DNA from: Trichosphaerium sp. ATCC 40318
Taxonomy: Eukaryota > Discosea > Flabellinia > Trichosidae
Direction of reading: 5' to 3'
NCBI GenBank assembly: GCA_038496445.1
Contig: JALMLS010000322.1
Location: 124,001-188,000 of the forward strand
DNA length: 64,000 nucleotides
Shown: positions 1 to 11,626 of the stretch, piece after piece
Layout of the letters: every line of letters starts with the position of its first letter
Position numbering within the stretch: the stretch's first letter is position 1
Position numbers and translations under genes: made by a program
The notes under the pieces: generated by a model
Told to the model about the DNA's origin: nothing
The model's database searches: none
The model's input: only the letters and a program-made list of their open reading frames with translations

Positions 1-146
1 TAACGCCACAATAAAAAGGATCGCTCATCTTGATGAGTTAACGGCGAAAAATAAGCGTTAAAAACCGTAGAGCGGCTAATTCGTATGTAAAGTGCTAGTT
101 TTATTCTCTGGTTACTAGTAAAAAGTCAGACGGTGTCTCTCTGTCT

Positions 147-545
147 TTACTTGTCAGCTTTTTTGAGGTCTGCGCCTTTGGCTACCTCGCTGAGGAGACT
201 CTTGTGCTCGTTCTTCTTAATCTTGACATCCTTATCGATAGCAGGAGCGGATTTGTCTGTGGTTTCGGCGTGTTTCAAATCAGAACCCTTGGCAACCTCC
301 TTGAGGAAAGGATCGCGATCAACCTTCTTGATTTTTACGTCTTCTAAACCGAAGAAGTTAGTTTGGGAGTAAAATAAAACCAAACGCCGCTAGTACAACT
401 ACCAAACGGCCGGCAAAGAACAGTGCTAAGTTAAGAAATACGTACTCTCAATCACTGGTTTGGATTTGTCAGTGGTTTCAGCGTGTTTTAGCTCTGGTTT
501 GGCTTTGGCGAGTTCGGCTACGGCTTTGTCGTGTGCTTCAGTCAT
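147..545 (-). CDS. Actobindin (WH2/beta-thymosin repeat actin monomer-binding protein)
   Basis: Two exons (446-545 and 147-343) joined by a GTACGT...TTTAG intron give 98 residues. Three WH2/beta-thymosin modules are visible: PELKHAETTDKS near residue 20, GSDLKHAETTDKS near 50 and a degenerate GADLKKADK at the C-terminus, linked by DVKIKK spacers. The repeated LKHAET-DKS motif and the KKVDR-type linker are the hallmarks of Acanthamoeba-type actobindin, which sequesters actin monomers or dimers and blocks nucleation in the cytoplasm. The length is close to the known family (about 88-90 residues). The start is the first ATG, and the splice restores one frame through both exons. Identification rests on motif recognition and is strong. 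Confidence 0.9.
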
Positions 546-3500
546 TGTGAGAGTGGAGAGTTGTTGTGTTGCTTGTTATGTTTGGGCAAGAATGAATTGT
601 TCAATGAGATTCACACAGACTTGTGAATCAGCAATGGCGCTTGTATCCTCCTTTTCTAGCTCCCGTGAGCCTTATAATTGCCATTACGAGGGCAAAAGAA
701 AGGTGCAGTTTTTGGTGCGTGGGCGGTTTTTGTACGCCAGTTGTGGTATCCTTGCGAGTTGTTATGCGTTTTAGGTTTGGCATGTACAGAAAACCGCGAG
801 CAAGTGACACATACAAGAAGCTATTTTTGCATTCCCTCAAACTTCAGGAGTTGTGCGTAAACGGTACTACCAATCTACGTTGGCAGCTTGAACGCGAAAC
901 CAAATACGTACTGAATAGTTTAAAAACCCAATTGAGACTTTGTTTTTCACAATAGCGCCATTTAGCGCACTATTATGTACCACAACATTGAAAACTATCC
1001 CCTGGGCGAATTGGGAGCGTTCAACGTCTCCAACTTGCGTAATATTACCGATAGGCTGTGTACCACTACTACGTAGCGCATTTAGGTGTCAGTGTGAAAC
1101 AGAACAAAAGTCGACGAATCGGATAACTTTACTCCGCAATGCACTCGTACGTAATGTTATTACCTTCTTAGCGGCTTACGGCCAATAACGGTTTTGTAAA
1201 CGGTTTATTTTTCAAAAAACAATTTAACTATATCTGAGCGATACAAAGAGCGACACAACACCCACAAACGTCTTTTTGACTATTTTTATTTTATTTTTGA
1301 TCTGTGTTTAACAAAAACCTTCCTCTCTGCTTTGCACGTGTCTCAATTGCGTTGTAAAACTCTTTTTTGTTTGAAGTACCAAACAAAATAAAAAAATTCG
1401 CAGATTACTTTGTTTTTACATCAAAAGCTAATAATTGAGGCCTCTTTTTACACTTTTTTTTTGGTTTTATTCAAGTATTGTAAAATAGTATAAACGTGCG
1501 TAACCAAATAAAACTATTGGTTTGTTAAATTCTAGTTTGTTTGAATTGCAGCAACAACAATGAATAGATCCTACCTAGTCTATGATGTAGTTAGCAAACT
1601 CCGCAAGAACAAATAAATCAAAGAACACGTGAGTAAGAAAGATGCTTTGTTTAGAGCTGAGGTGCTGCTCTCACCCTTAAGGTTAGAGGTACGGCAAAGT
1701 AGATTGACTACCAATTATCTAAGGTTTGTTAGGACATAGAGGGTTGTTTACTGGTTGGTTTTTGATCGAAACAACGATGTTGTCATGGAAATTGACACCA
1801 GATTTGATTTTTGTATGACGGCACAGAAAAGTTGGCTAACCCTACAAAGAAAACGAGAACAGCAAATGCAATGACATGCGACAACTGGCTTTTGCTATTA
1901 ATAAAGGCATTAAGCCAAAGAAAAAAAGGTAACGTGCCATAATCACATGCCACTTGTATACCTTGAGCATCTCCATCAAGCTTTGATAGATATTTTTCAA
2001 GACAAACTTCCCAGTTAGAGAATTGTAAACAGAAGTGTAATTGTACGTAATCAGTATATTTGTGTTTAAGTTTATGCCTTTTCTTGTAATCCTCCTTATT
2101 CCAATTTCATTCTGATTCGAATGATAAAAATATCAATGGCTACCTACTCATCAGTGAAGCTTGAACCTAAACAAAACATTATGTACCAATTTTCAAATAG
2201 ACTTTAAAACGTAGAGGTTGTGATGTAATGTTTTATTGCTTCCGATTTGTACATCTACAAATTGTCATGGTTTGGTATTAATGTAAAGTTTGTGTTGTTT
2301 ATTGTTAATAGTTCTCCGACCTCAGGGAGTGTTTGCAAGTCCTTTTTGAGATTTGTCATGGAGCTATACCCATTGTACACGACCATCTTTCCCAGTGTTG
2401 TCAAAGGCAATAATAGTCGTTGTTACCTCAAAGAAATTAATGTGCATGTGAAGTCGTCAGGCCATATTATACGTTCTGTACAAAGCTGATTTATTTCTTA
2501 CAAGTTTTTGAAGTCACGTGATAACAAATGACTCAAACGATTTTTCTTTCCTATTAATTCAAGGTTCTAAAAAGTGGAGTTACGGACGGTTGAACTCCGT
2601 GAAAGTCGTGACCAACGATCAAAGCTCTTTTTTCGTAGATAGCTACGAATTTAATAAGAAAATCAACTTTTACGCAATCACACTTACGAAACCCATTCTT
2701 TTCTTTCTTTTCTTGTTCTGGCTTTTAACTACATTCTATTGGTATAAAATAGTTTCAGTTTAACGTACTTTTATCCTTACACCATTTCCAAATTTAAGAG
2801 TGAATTTAGTTGTAGAGTTTTCTGATTCTATATCCTCCATGTGTGCTAAATCGCAGTGTCCTCTATAAATGATGTCTATGTAAATCACACGTGTGTGTAT
2901 ACGTCATTTATTTTTTAACAAACCTTGGCGCAACACCAGCACATGAATTGTCTTTCAACTAACACCAAAAATAAGCAATCAAAAAAAATCACATCAAGTG
3001 TAGGCTAACCTTAGCGTAGTAATAGATAACACCATGATCTTCTAAAAACATACCCTTATTTAACCAAAAGGTTCACGGATATTTTATAAATACACTTACC
3101 AACAAAAAACCGCTTGCACTTGAGATAAACAAGTAAGAGAGTGTTGACAATACAAACAAGTATCAAAAAATTGAAGCGTACGTAAAGACCATGACGAGGA
3201 GAGTATTTATCCAACCAACCTTGTTTCCCACATCCATCGTGGTCCTATGTTTGTTGTAAGTTTTTGCCGTTATGATCAACCGAGAAAAGTGCGAAACGAT
3301 CAATTTGATAATATTATTTTTGGAGTCGTTTTTCAAACACGTGATATTTTGGACCGCTAGTAATGACGTACTTCGTCGATGTAGTCTTTTCTGTTTAACT
3401 TGTTTGGTTTTTTGTGTTTCTTAGTCCTTTTTCGCACTTTAGTTACAGCTGTCTTCCTCCTACTCATTTGTATGATCTAAACCTTTGTAAGAACATTCCA

Positions 3501-3853
3501 ATAATTCGTTTGTATCGTTTACTGTTAGTAATTAGCCTTGGAGCGTTCACGTGCGATGATGAATGGATGGAAGTACTGTATTGATTAACGATAGTGACTT
3601 TTGGAATTTCTTAAGCTGGCACACAGATTTCTGTTTTACTGAACGGAATAAACAAAGAGAATTTGAAAAGACGCTGTGGCAGCATCAAAAGATATTTATG
3701 GTGACCAGTCAGTTGCAAATAGTTTATGGCTGGCTACGTCGTTGACTGGTAAACAACTTGTAAGGTACACTGAATGATTTATTAAAGTACACTGACCAAG
3801 TAAAATACATGAGAAAACAAATAAGATTATCAAGTTCTTGAATTCATGGTATT
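546..3853. other. Long gene-poor stretch
   Basis: I see no convincing gene here. Reading frames are short and lack family motifs. A frame at 2518-2763 ends in a hydrophobic helix-like segment (about ITLTKPILFFLFLFWLLTT) and follows a TCACGTGA palindrome at 2513-2520. Together with 2247-2489 it could be a fragmentary membrane-protein gene, but I could not join the pieces by splicing. Several CACGTG palindromes occur (about 1335, 1625, 2514, 2887, 3350, 3549). Confidence 0.4.
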
Positions 3854-6008
3854 TTAAGAAGCAAGTGCTTCTTTGAAGTCTTCTCTGTAGTCACCGGTGC
3901 CGACAAGATTGTACTTCTCTTTCAATAACTTAACCATATTTGGTGTACAAAACGCAGGTGCACGTGGTCCAAGATGAATACCTTGAATATTGAGATGAAG
4001 GAGTGTTAACAAAACAGCAACGGCCTAGACTTAGTTAGACATGAAACTAGATACGTTCACACCACAAAAAACCCTGTACCTTTTGTTCGAACCAACTTAT
4101 GGCGTAGTTAATTGGTAAATCATTGACACCAACGTCAAGAGCTTTTGAAAGTTCGATTGCCACTTGAACAGCGCCAAAGGCGTCATTACACTGACCCATA
4201 TCAAGCAAACGAGGAATGCCTCCCAGTGTGCCAAGCTCAAGCTTATTCAACCTGAATTTCCCACATCCCTGAAACGGTTAGTCAGCTCTTGCTTCGAAAG
4301 CGTGTTTGATGTACCATTGTTAATATAAGAGATTCATCAGGTGCCGTTTTAGCTAGGTCAGTAAAGTAGCTTCTGTCACTTTCTGTACCATCACATCCTC
4401 CGATAACGAAGAATTGTTTCAGCTTGCCTGCTTTGATGGCATCCACGACAACACTTGCTTTACTGAGAATGGCATCCTTACCGTAGCCCTTAATAATTTT
4501 AATAAGTACAAAACACGTTACTCAAAACAAGAGGGCACATACAACGGTGAGTGTCTTTGGAGGAGAAACCGTTTCAGTAAAACCAGGCATTGATTTTGCC
4601 ATTTTTATTACTTCAGAGTAGTCTTCCGTGCTGATATGTTTAACACCAGGCCAACCTGTTACGGTTCGTGTGAACATCCGGTCCTGGAGAATAACTGAGT
4701 ACGAATTGTGATGTTGTCTACTAAATCAAAGACGCACCTTGTAAGAAGGATCAGGTTCAATCAAACAATTCGTTGTAATAACAATAGGTCCTGGAAAACG
4801 AGCAAAATCCCTCCTTTGTTTTTGCCATGCTCTTCCCCAATGTCCTGCAAAGTGTTTATATTGCCTCAGTTTAGGGTAGCTATGCGCAGGAAGCATCTCT
4901 CCATGTGTGTATACGTTCACACCGGTGCCTTGGTAAGCTTTAGAAAAATACGCTAATACAGGTGAGGTAATTGCAGTACCTTGAGTTTGCAGTAACAAAT
5001 CGGCGATATCTTGTATGTCATGACCAGATACGAGAATGCACTTTCCTTCAACGGGTGTTTTAAGTACATCATGAGGAGAAGGTACACCAAATTTTGTCAC
5101 GTGATTATACTCAAGAGCTTCCATTGTTTTGTAATTTACTTCGCCAACTTTCAAGGCAACACCCAAAGCATCATCGAGTGTATCAACAGCCTTTGATGAA
5201 TTCCTACCAACAAACTCGAGCGCTTCATGAATACCGCTATTGACTTCGTCTGGTATACTCGACATCCGGCCAGCATGACATGCGTAAGCAGCAGTACCCT
5301 TTAGACCGTACATGATCAATTCTCTTACTCCTAAGATATCAGGATCTATTTTCTTGCTCGCCTCCAATAGCCCAAACTGCCTTGCAAGAGTCGAGAGTTC
5401 GTTTGCATCTTGTTTTTTATCGAATTTGAGTAATACAGGATTAAGAGGATCTCTTGATGTGAGATCTTCGCTTTTTACGCCCTTGGAAGCTGCAGCGCTT
5501 TCATACATTTTCTTCGCCTACAAACAGTTCGTAAGTTTCTTTGTGAAGAGTTATTTGAGATTTAAGTGTACGTTTTCCATGTGCTTGGTTGATTCGTATA
5601 GTCTATCTACAAATCGACTACTATCAAAGTTGACGTTTGTCATTGTAGCGAAAAGCGATTCAATCACAAATGAATCAATATTATGATCTCTCACAGCGCT
5701 CAAATCATCCGCTCTTTTTGTATACATAGCAATACCTTTAACTGCATGGACAAGAAGGTCCTGAAGCGCAGAAGTCTCAGGTGTCTTACCACAGATTCCT
5801 AGTTCGAAACAGTCAATTGAAAGCACGTGCGCAGTTGACATTTTTTTTTCTTCGATCGCGTACCTACTGTAGAGCACCCTGTACCCCCTTTTGTTTGTTC
5901 GCACTGGTAACAAAGCATGTCTGTCCTTGTAGATGTATATCGCCTTTTAACATTGGCTGTACGCTTATAACTTGATTGTCGTATTCGAAGAGAAGCTGCT
6001 CTTAACAT
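3854..6008 (-). CDS. HCP: Hybrid-cluster protein (hydroxylamine reductase), mitochondrial-type leader
   Basis: Seven exons read as 5864-6008, 5572-5798, 4738-5517, 4543-4683, 4315-4488, 4080-4268 and 3854-4024. The start ATG opens an Arg/Ser/Thr-rich, acid-free leader (about 30 residues, [13 protein letters not shown]...) typical of mitochondrial import. The body has the N-terminal cluster motif C-x2-C-x8-C-x5-C (CYQCEQT...GICGKT), the class-I spacing, then hybrid-cluster ligand motifs in family order: [37 protein letters not shown] and [14 protein letters not shown] reduces hydroxylamine and is proposed to handle NO and S-nitrosation. It is common in anaerobic bacteria and patchy in protists, so its origin is presumably bacterial. 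Motifs look complete, so the enzyme should be active. An alternative upstream non-ATG frame at 6074 is not needed. Confidence 0.92.
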
Positions 6009-6483
6009 GAGAGGTTTGTAATTAAATAGAAAAGCTATATCGTCAACGTTCTTACTATTCCTCAATCTTACCACAACATCTCAAGTAAGAACAAACCTAA
6101 ACTATCGCAATAGGCGAAGATTGCAGTATTTTTAGAGTCAAACTGTTTTGGTGTGATGTTAGAGCGAAGTGGGGAGGTTTAAAACTCAGACGTCCCCTTA
6201 GTCGTAGTTCAATTAATGTGAATAGCTATATGATCTTTTGGGAAGAAAGGACACATCTGATCTTATTCCACCGTTCAACAACGTGAAGAAATGTGTCACC
6301 ATCAGCGTAAGAATTTCTTTGATGAGCCAAGCAAATGCAAGCGAGGAAAACCATAACTTGTGTTAACAATTAGGTTGTGACTTCTTTTCTTTCGAGTAAA
6401 AAAAAAAAATCGATACGTTTAGTTCGCTAAGTCAAATAGGTTCTGGTTATCACGTGATTGTTGAAAACTAGGCAATACAAATT
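6009..6483. other. Divergent intergenic region
   Basis: Shared upstream region of the HCP gene (leftward) and the F-box/LRR gene (rightward). No coding signal seen. A TCACGTGA palindrome lies at about 6450-6457, some 30 bp before the ATG of the rightward gene. Confidence 0.4.
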
Positions 6484-7545
6484 ATGGTATGAATGAGGCC
6501 ATAAACAGAGCTCAAAGCTTACTTCAATCACTAGGACGAATTAAACACGATTACACTGTTGGAACTGCCAACAGAGGTAATAATTTATTTACTGGAGTAC
6601 GTGGATATCCTTGATCGATTTTCCGTTTCTCAAATCTGCACTAAATTATCAGATATCATACACCATCATATTGGCTATAATATAATCCACGTTCGATCGA
6701 CTTCAGATTGTTCTCGCCTCTCAGGCAGTCCTCTTCTGAAAAACACAACAATATCACTTCGTAGATTCCGTTATGCAAGGAATAGCGATCTTGCTTTTCT
6801 TTATGGTGTTCGTGACTTGGTACTTAGCTCTAATAAACATATTACAGATAAGGGATTAAAGCGTGTTTGTGGTGTCACCTGCTTGTGTATTGAATCTTGC
6901 TCAGGAATCACAGACTCAAGCATTATATATCTTGCTGAGCACCTCAAGTGTATTAATTTTTACAACGTTCCTAGAATTACAACAGAAGGATTGAAAGCAC
7001 TTGCTGGAGTACCAAAGGTTGGTCTACCCATACAAGTGACAGATAGTGTGTTATATGCGTTGTCTGGTATACATCACGTCAATTTAAGCAATTGCGATCT
7101 TATAACAGATGAAGGTGTCTCAGCTTTGGCCGGAGTACATACAATAAACTTAAACATGACAAAAGTGACAGATGAAGGTGTCAAAGCTTTGGCTGGAGTA
7201 CATAACATTGTACTAGCTTACTGTAATATCAATGGATCGTGTATGAAGTATCTTTCTGGTGTACATACAATTGATATATCCTTCACAAATGCAACAGATG
7301 AATGGCTCATTCCACTTGCGGGTGTTAGTGTAATCAGTCTTATGTTCTGTGATAAATTGGTTGGTAAGAGTGAGTGTCTTAAAAGTCTTTCAAGTGCACG
7401 TGTTATTAATCTATCACACACTATTGTTACTGATGATTGGCTTTGTCATTTTACAAATGTCAAACAGCTAATATTGTATGGTTGTCATGGTGGTATAACA
7501 CGCAATTGTACAAATATACTCAAAAACACAGAAATACGTTGGTAA
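6484..7545 (+). CDS. F-box/leucine-rich repeat protein
   Basis: The coding frame has no usable ATG in its main exon, but an ATG at 6484-6486 followed by a 48-nt GTATGA...ACTAG intron (6487-6534) joins in frame to the exon 6535-7545. The N-terminus then reads as an F-box (LPTEVIIYLLEYVDILDRF, residues about 12-50). The rest is LRRs of the AMN1/F-box-LRR type with units such as VTDEGVKALAGVHTI and ITDSSIIYLAEHLKCI repeated about ten times. Known role of such proteins: substrate receptors of SCF ubiquitin ligases; the substrate here is unknown. A decayed relative lies at 42795-43165. Start choice is inferred; the domain call is firm. Confidence 0.8.
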
Positions 7546-7703
7546 GAAGTAAGAACAAAAAAAAATGCATTGTAGTATTCTGTAGTATTACAAAACACCA
7601 AAAAGCTCTCAACAAGTGTTGGAATTCAACAAACGCACACTTGGTTTTTCTGTTGTGCTGTAAAAAAAATTGTTTGTACAAATGTTTGATATCTTTTTTA
7701 CTG

Positions 7704-8972
7704 TCATTTACTTTCGCAACCATCAACCCATGTGGATTGATTCTGTAGTTTTCCATCTTCAAACCATCTTTTACTTTCGCCATGTTGTTTACCATCAACC
7801 CACATTGATTGGTATTTGAGTTGTCCATTTTTGTACCATATTTTGCATTCACCGTGTTGTTTATCATCGACCCACATGCCTTGGTCCTCAATTTGTCCAT
7901 TTTCATACCATCCTGTACTTTTACCACATTGTTTACCATCAACCCACATGGATTGTCCTTCCAGTTGTCCATTTTCATACCAATCTTTACATTCACCATG
8001 CTGTTTACCATCAACCCACATATTATTAGCTGCAAGTTGTCCATTCTCATACCAATCTTTACTTGCACCATTTTGTTTACCTTCAACCCACATTGCCAGG
8101 TATTTTAAATGTCCATCTTCATACCACTCCTTGGCTTCGCCATTTTGTTTACCATCAACCCACATGGACTGTTTTTTAAGTTGTCCATTCTTGTACCATA
8201 TTTTGCTTTCACCGTGTTGTTTACCATCAACCCACATGACTTGGTCCATAAGTTGTCCAGTTTCATACCATCCTGTACTTTCACCATGCTCATTTCCATC
8301 AACCCATGTGGACTGGTCCTTAAGTTGTCCGCTTTCATACCAATCTTTGCGTTCTCCATGCTGTTTACCCCAAACCAATGTGCATTGGTAGTCTAGTTGG
8401 CCATTCTTAAACCATCCTTTACTTTCACCATGCTCATTTCCATCAACCCACATGGACTGATCCTTTAGATGTCCGTCTTCATACCACTCCTTGACTTCGC
8501 CATGTTGTTTACCATCAACCCACATGGACTGGTCCTTTAGATGTCCGTCTTCATACCACTCCTTGACTTCACCATTTAGTTTTCCATCAACCCACACAGA
8601 CTTGTCCTTTAGTTGTCCATTGTCATACCATGACTTACTTTCACCTTCGTTTTTATCATTAATCAATATGTACTGCTCCTTAAGTGATCCATTATCATAC
8701 CATTCTTTATACAACCCATTCACTGCATATTGATGAGATTGTACCTTATTATGATTAGTTTATGGTGTTAACAAAACGTGTAAGCAGTATTAAGTACCTT
8801 TCCACTTTTATACCATCTTATCCATATTCCTTTTCTTTGGCGTTTCATCAAAATGTGTATTAACTGCAGCTCTCTTTGATAGAGTGTGGAATTTTGTGAA
8901 CGTTTCCATATTGTATGTACAAATATAGGTTTGAACGTCACAAGGAGTATCCAATAAAGTCAAAGAACCCAT
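7704..8972 (-). CDS. F-box-like/MORN_2 (YwqK-type) repeat protein, copy 1
   Basis: Exon 8814-8972 encodes an F-box-like segment (MGSLTLLDTPCDVQTYIC...FHTLSKRAAVNTHF). An intron 8745-8813 (GTATAA...ATAAG) leads in frame into exon 7704-8744, which holds about 14 tandem units of roughly 23 residues of the form W-Y-x-N-G-Q-L-x(4)-WVDGKQHGE, the MORN_2/YwqK antitoxin-like repeat. It is paralogous to 20925-21875, where the sequence matching the start of this intron is coding (WMKWYKSGQL). Read straight through, copy 1 is 2 nt short there, so splicing at GTATAA is what keeps it open. Homology with copy 2 extends upstream of the chosen ATG, so a further 5' exon is possible. Function unknown: MORN_2 repeats are thought to bind proteins or lipids, and the F-box-like head suggests ubiquitin-ligase recruitment. 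Confidence 0.7.
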
Positions 8973-9973
8973 ATCATGGTACAATTTTTTGATACGCTTG
9001 GGACAAGAAGACTTCAAAAAAATAATGTTAGAATGTGAGATTAGGGTTCATTCAAATCAGTCAACCGCCAGTTTGTTCACTGGCTATTTTCTCAGCTTAA
9101 AGGGCGACGCTCCGTTAAAACTGTTTTTTTGGGTATTTAGGCCTTTCTAGGAAAGCAACGCCCAATGTATTTTCAATAATCAGAACAGACATTTATAGTG
9201 TCCGTATCTTGTAGTAATTCTGAGGCAGCCGAGAAATAACTGGCGGTTGAGAGTTTTCGTAAATAAACCCATTGTGTTATTACTTGATAATTGTACCTAA
9301 GCTGTAGCTAATGTATATTGTGTTTTACGTACCATATTGAATAAAGGCTGCTAATTCGATATGAAACGTGTTTGTTAAGGTTTTGGGGCGAATTCCCTAC
9401 CTTCTTGGTGCTGTTGTCTTCAAAGAAAAGGATTTCGGCTTACTAGGAACGACTTTTTAGATGTGAATTTGTTACGAAAATAGAGGTGGTCGTGGTTCGG
9501 TCCCGGCTAAAAAAATGTGTAGCCCGTTAACCGATTGCTAAGAAATCAGCAACAAAATCTGTACTCGGCTTACTGTTTAAAAATGTGCGATTTTGTTGGT
9601 GTTGTACCTTGGCACCACATGCTTTTTAAGTTCCACCTCTATACGGAAACGCAGGTCATTTGTAAAATGTGGCTTAAGGATTGAAAGTATTCGTCAACAC
9701 AAGGGGCTCTTGCTTTGAATACCTTAGAAAAGAATGTAGTACAACACAAAGCTACTTTTTGCCACAGATGCTGACTTTGTCGATTTCCAGATGTTGCATG
9801 CAATCAGTCGTGGTGATGAGGTATTAACCTCAATGTACTCATACGTAATCTGGACGCTTTTACACCATCTTCAGCAGCTAAATAATCGTACTGACAGGTT
9901 TAAGATAGATTATGAAGAATGTAATAAACAAAAGAACAAAAAATTCTATTAAAGTGCTAAAAATTCTTTTCAA
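8973..9973. other. Intergenic region with a short terminal-inverted-repeat pair
   Basis: No coding signal seen over about 1 kb. A 13-bp inverted pair, TCAACCGCCAGTT at 9061-9073 and its complement at 9238-9250, brackets about 190 bp. Confidence 0.35.
9061..9250. repeat. Possible small inverted-repeat (MITE-like) element
   Basis: Perfect 13-bp inverted repeats (TCAACCGCCAGTT) delimit a 190-bp AT-rich interior without an open frame. I could not identify a clear target-site duplication, so a chance or hairpin origin remains possible. Confidence 0.3.
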
Positions 9974-11458
9974 TTACAAAATGAGTTTATTGAAAGTAAC
10001 ATCAAAAAATGGATAAAATATAGTTTCTTTATCAACACCTTCCAATCCTTTTATCTTATCTGCAATACTATCCCTTTCCGAGATACGTTGAGACTTACCT
10101 AACATATCCTTATAACCCTCAAGTGCTTGTACATAAATAAAATCACGTGATATTTTTTCATCCTCATAGGTATTAATCAACTTTCTGAAAGAACCTTCAG
10201 CAACTGCATGCTGTGAAAGTATATTTGAGTAAAGACCACCAAGATAAATAAGATAACGTGTTTTTATGCTATTAGGGTCATAATAGACATCTGATATTTC
10301 AATAGCATCGTTAATAATATCTTGAGCTTCTTGTGCTTTGTTTTCATGGTATTGAAGTATTGATAGCTCTGTAAGGAATTCGCTTAGGTATATTTGGATT
10401 TGTGATTTGGATGGATCTTTTTGAACATTGCTCTCGCTTTGATTTACTTTTTTATACGATTCAAGGGTTTCTATACATTCGTTATAATGCCTGATGGCTT
10501 CTTGGCGAGTTTCAGGTTGAAGACCAAGAAAACGAGCGTAAAACCCTTGTGCTATTCCTAAAGATAAAAAAAAGTCAATCAACTTGATTTTTATTGTATT
10601 TAGCCGAACCCTTTGCTGGTGATTCAGATGATGCTGTATCTACAGCTTCTTTGAAAGTAGTCTTTGCAGCTTCGTTATTTTTCAAGAGTACTTGACAATG
10701 CCCTGATCACGTCAGCGATATTTGAAAAAAAAGAAGGAAAAAATTGAAACAAGTACCAACGGCCAGAGAAGCAAGAGATTTTTCTTCGTCGCTTTTTGCT
10801 GCTTTAACCCATTGCTCAGCATATTTTAATGCTTCTGATGTTGTTTTTGGGTCAGTTTGAAGGCCAAGAATCAGATTGTGATAAACAGTTGGCAATGTGT
10901 CAGTTTCACTGGTGAATTCTGTCATTTTACGAAGGCTCGCCAATGCGGAAGCGAACTTCCCGCCTTTGAGTTGAGCTCTAGTGCATAAAATGAGTGTGAA
11001 AGGTTTTTCTTGTTGGTGGCGTTCAAATAGGTCGTAATACGTACCGTGCTAATCGATGAAGAAGTGTGAAAGTGTCAGCGTGCTGTTGACCCATTGCCAT
11101 TTCGCAAATCGACAAACTTCGTTCTAGTAAGACGGTTGCTGATTGGTGATCGCCTTGTGGTTTACGTGAGCGTTTAATGGGTATACATGCTCGAATTAAC
11201 CTCACCTGTTTTCATTAACTCATTTGCTTCTTTTATTTCAGGTAAATCAAACACCATTGAGCGACAGAGTGGAATACAAGTCGTTTTGAAGCCTGCTTTC
11301 TAAAATGAAGTTAGAAATGTACAATCTCACTTTTATTGCTTCTTGCGTACTTGTAGACGCACACTCCGCGTGGTGGGAGCGTTGTACGTTTTTTTGACAC
11401 GGTTAGCCGTTTTCAAACAAGCTGCTGTCCTAGAACCAAGTTGATATACTCTTAGCAT
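9974..11458 (-). CDS. Mitochondrial-targeted TPR protein (TTC19-like)
   Basis: Six exons read as 11351-11458, 11206-11299, 11045-11153, 10757-10977, 10610-10702 and 9974-10557. All junctions keep one frame; the last intron uses an unusual GTTCGG donor. The start gives a basic, acid-free leader (MLRVYQLGSRTAACLKTANR...) typical of mitochondrial targeting. The rest is helical TPR-type sequence: QSATVLLERSLSICEMAMG, EALKYAEQWVKAA, EAIRHYNECIETLESYKK and AQEAQDIINDAIEIS are recognisable A/B helices. Leader plus TPR array resembles TTC19, a factor for respiratory complex III, but no TTC19-specific motif was verified. It lies tail-to-head with ATP12, another mitochondrial assembly factor on the same strand. 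Confidence 0.75.
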
Positions 11459-11626
11459 GTTATGGGTTCACAGCGGTTATAACGTAACAATCTTGAATGT
11501 CAACACGAGTCTAACGGAAATCAACACATTTGACACGTGCCATATGCACTTATTAACACGAACTCAAGTCATAGGTATTGAAGTACGAGGTAGTCGTCTA
11601 ATGATATTTGATTATTTTTTTTTGGA

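Noticed and set aside
7816-8391. Long plus-strand open frames rich in Cys/Ser/Pro/His
   Set aside because: They are antisense mirrors of the MORN_2 repeat array on the minus strand; the repeated peptide is only the reverse complement of the repeat unit. The same applies at 20956-21789.
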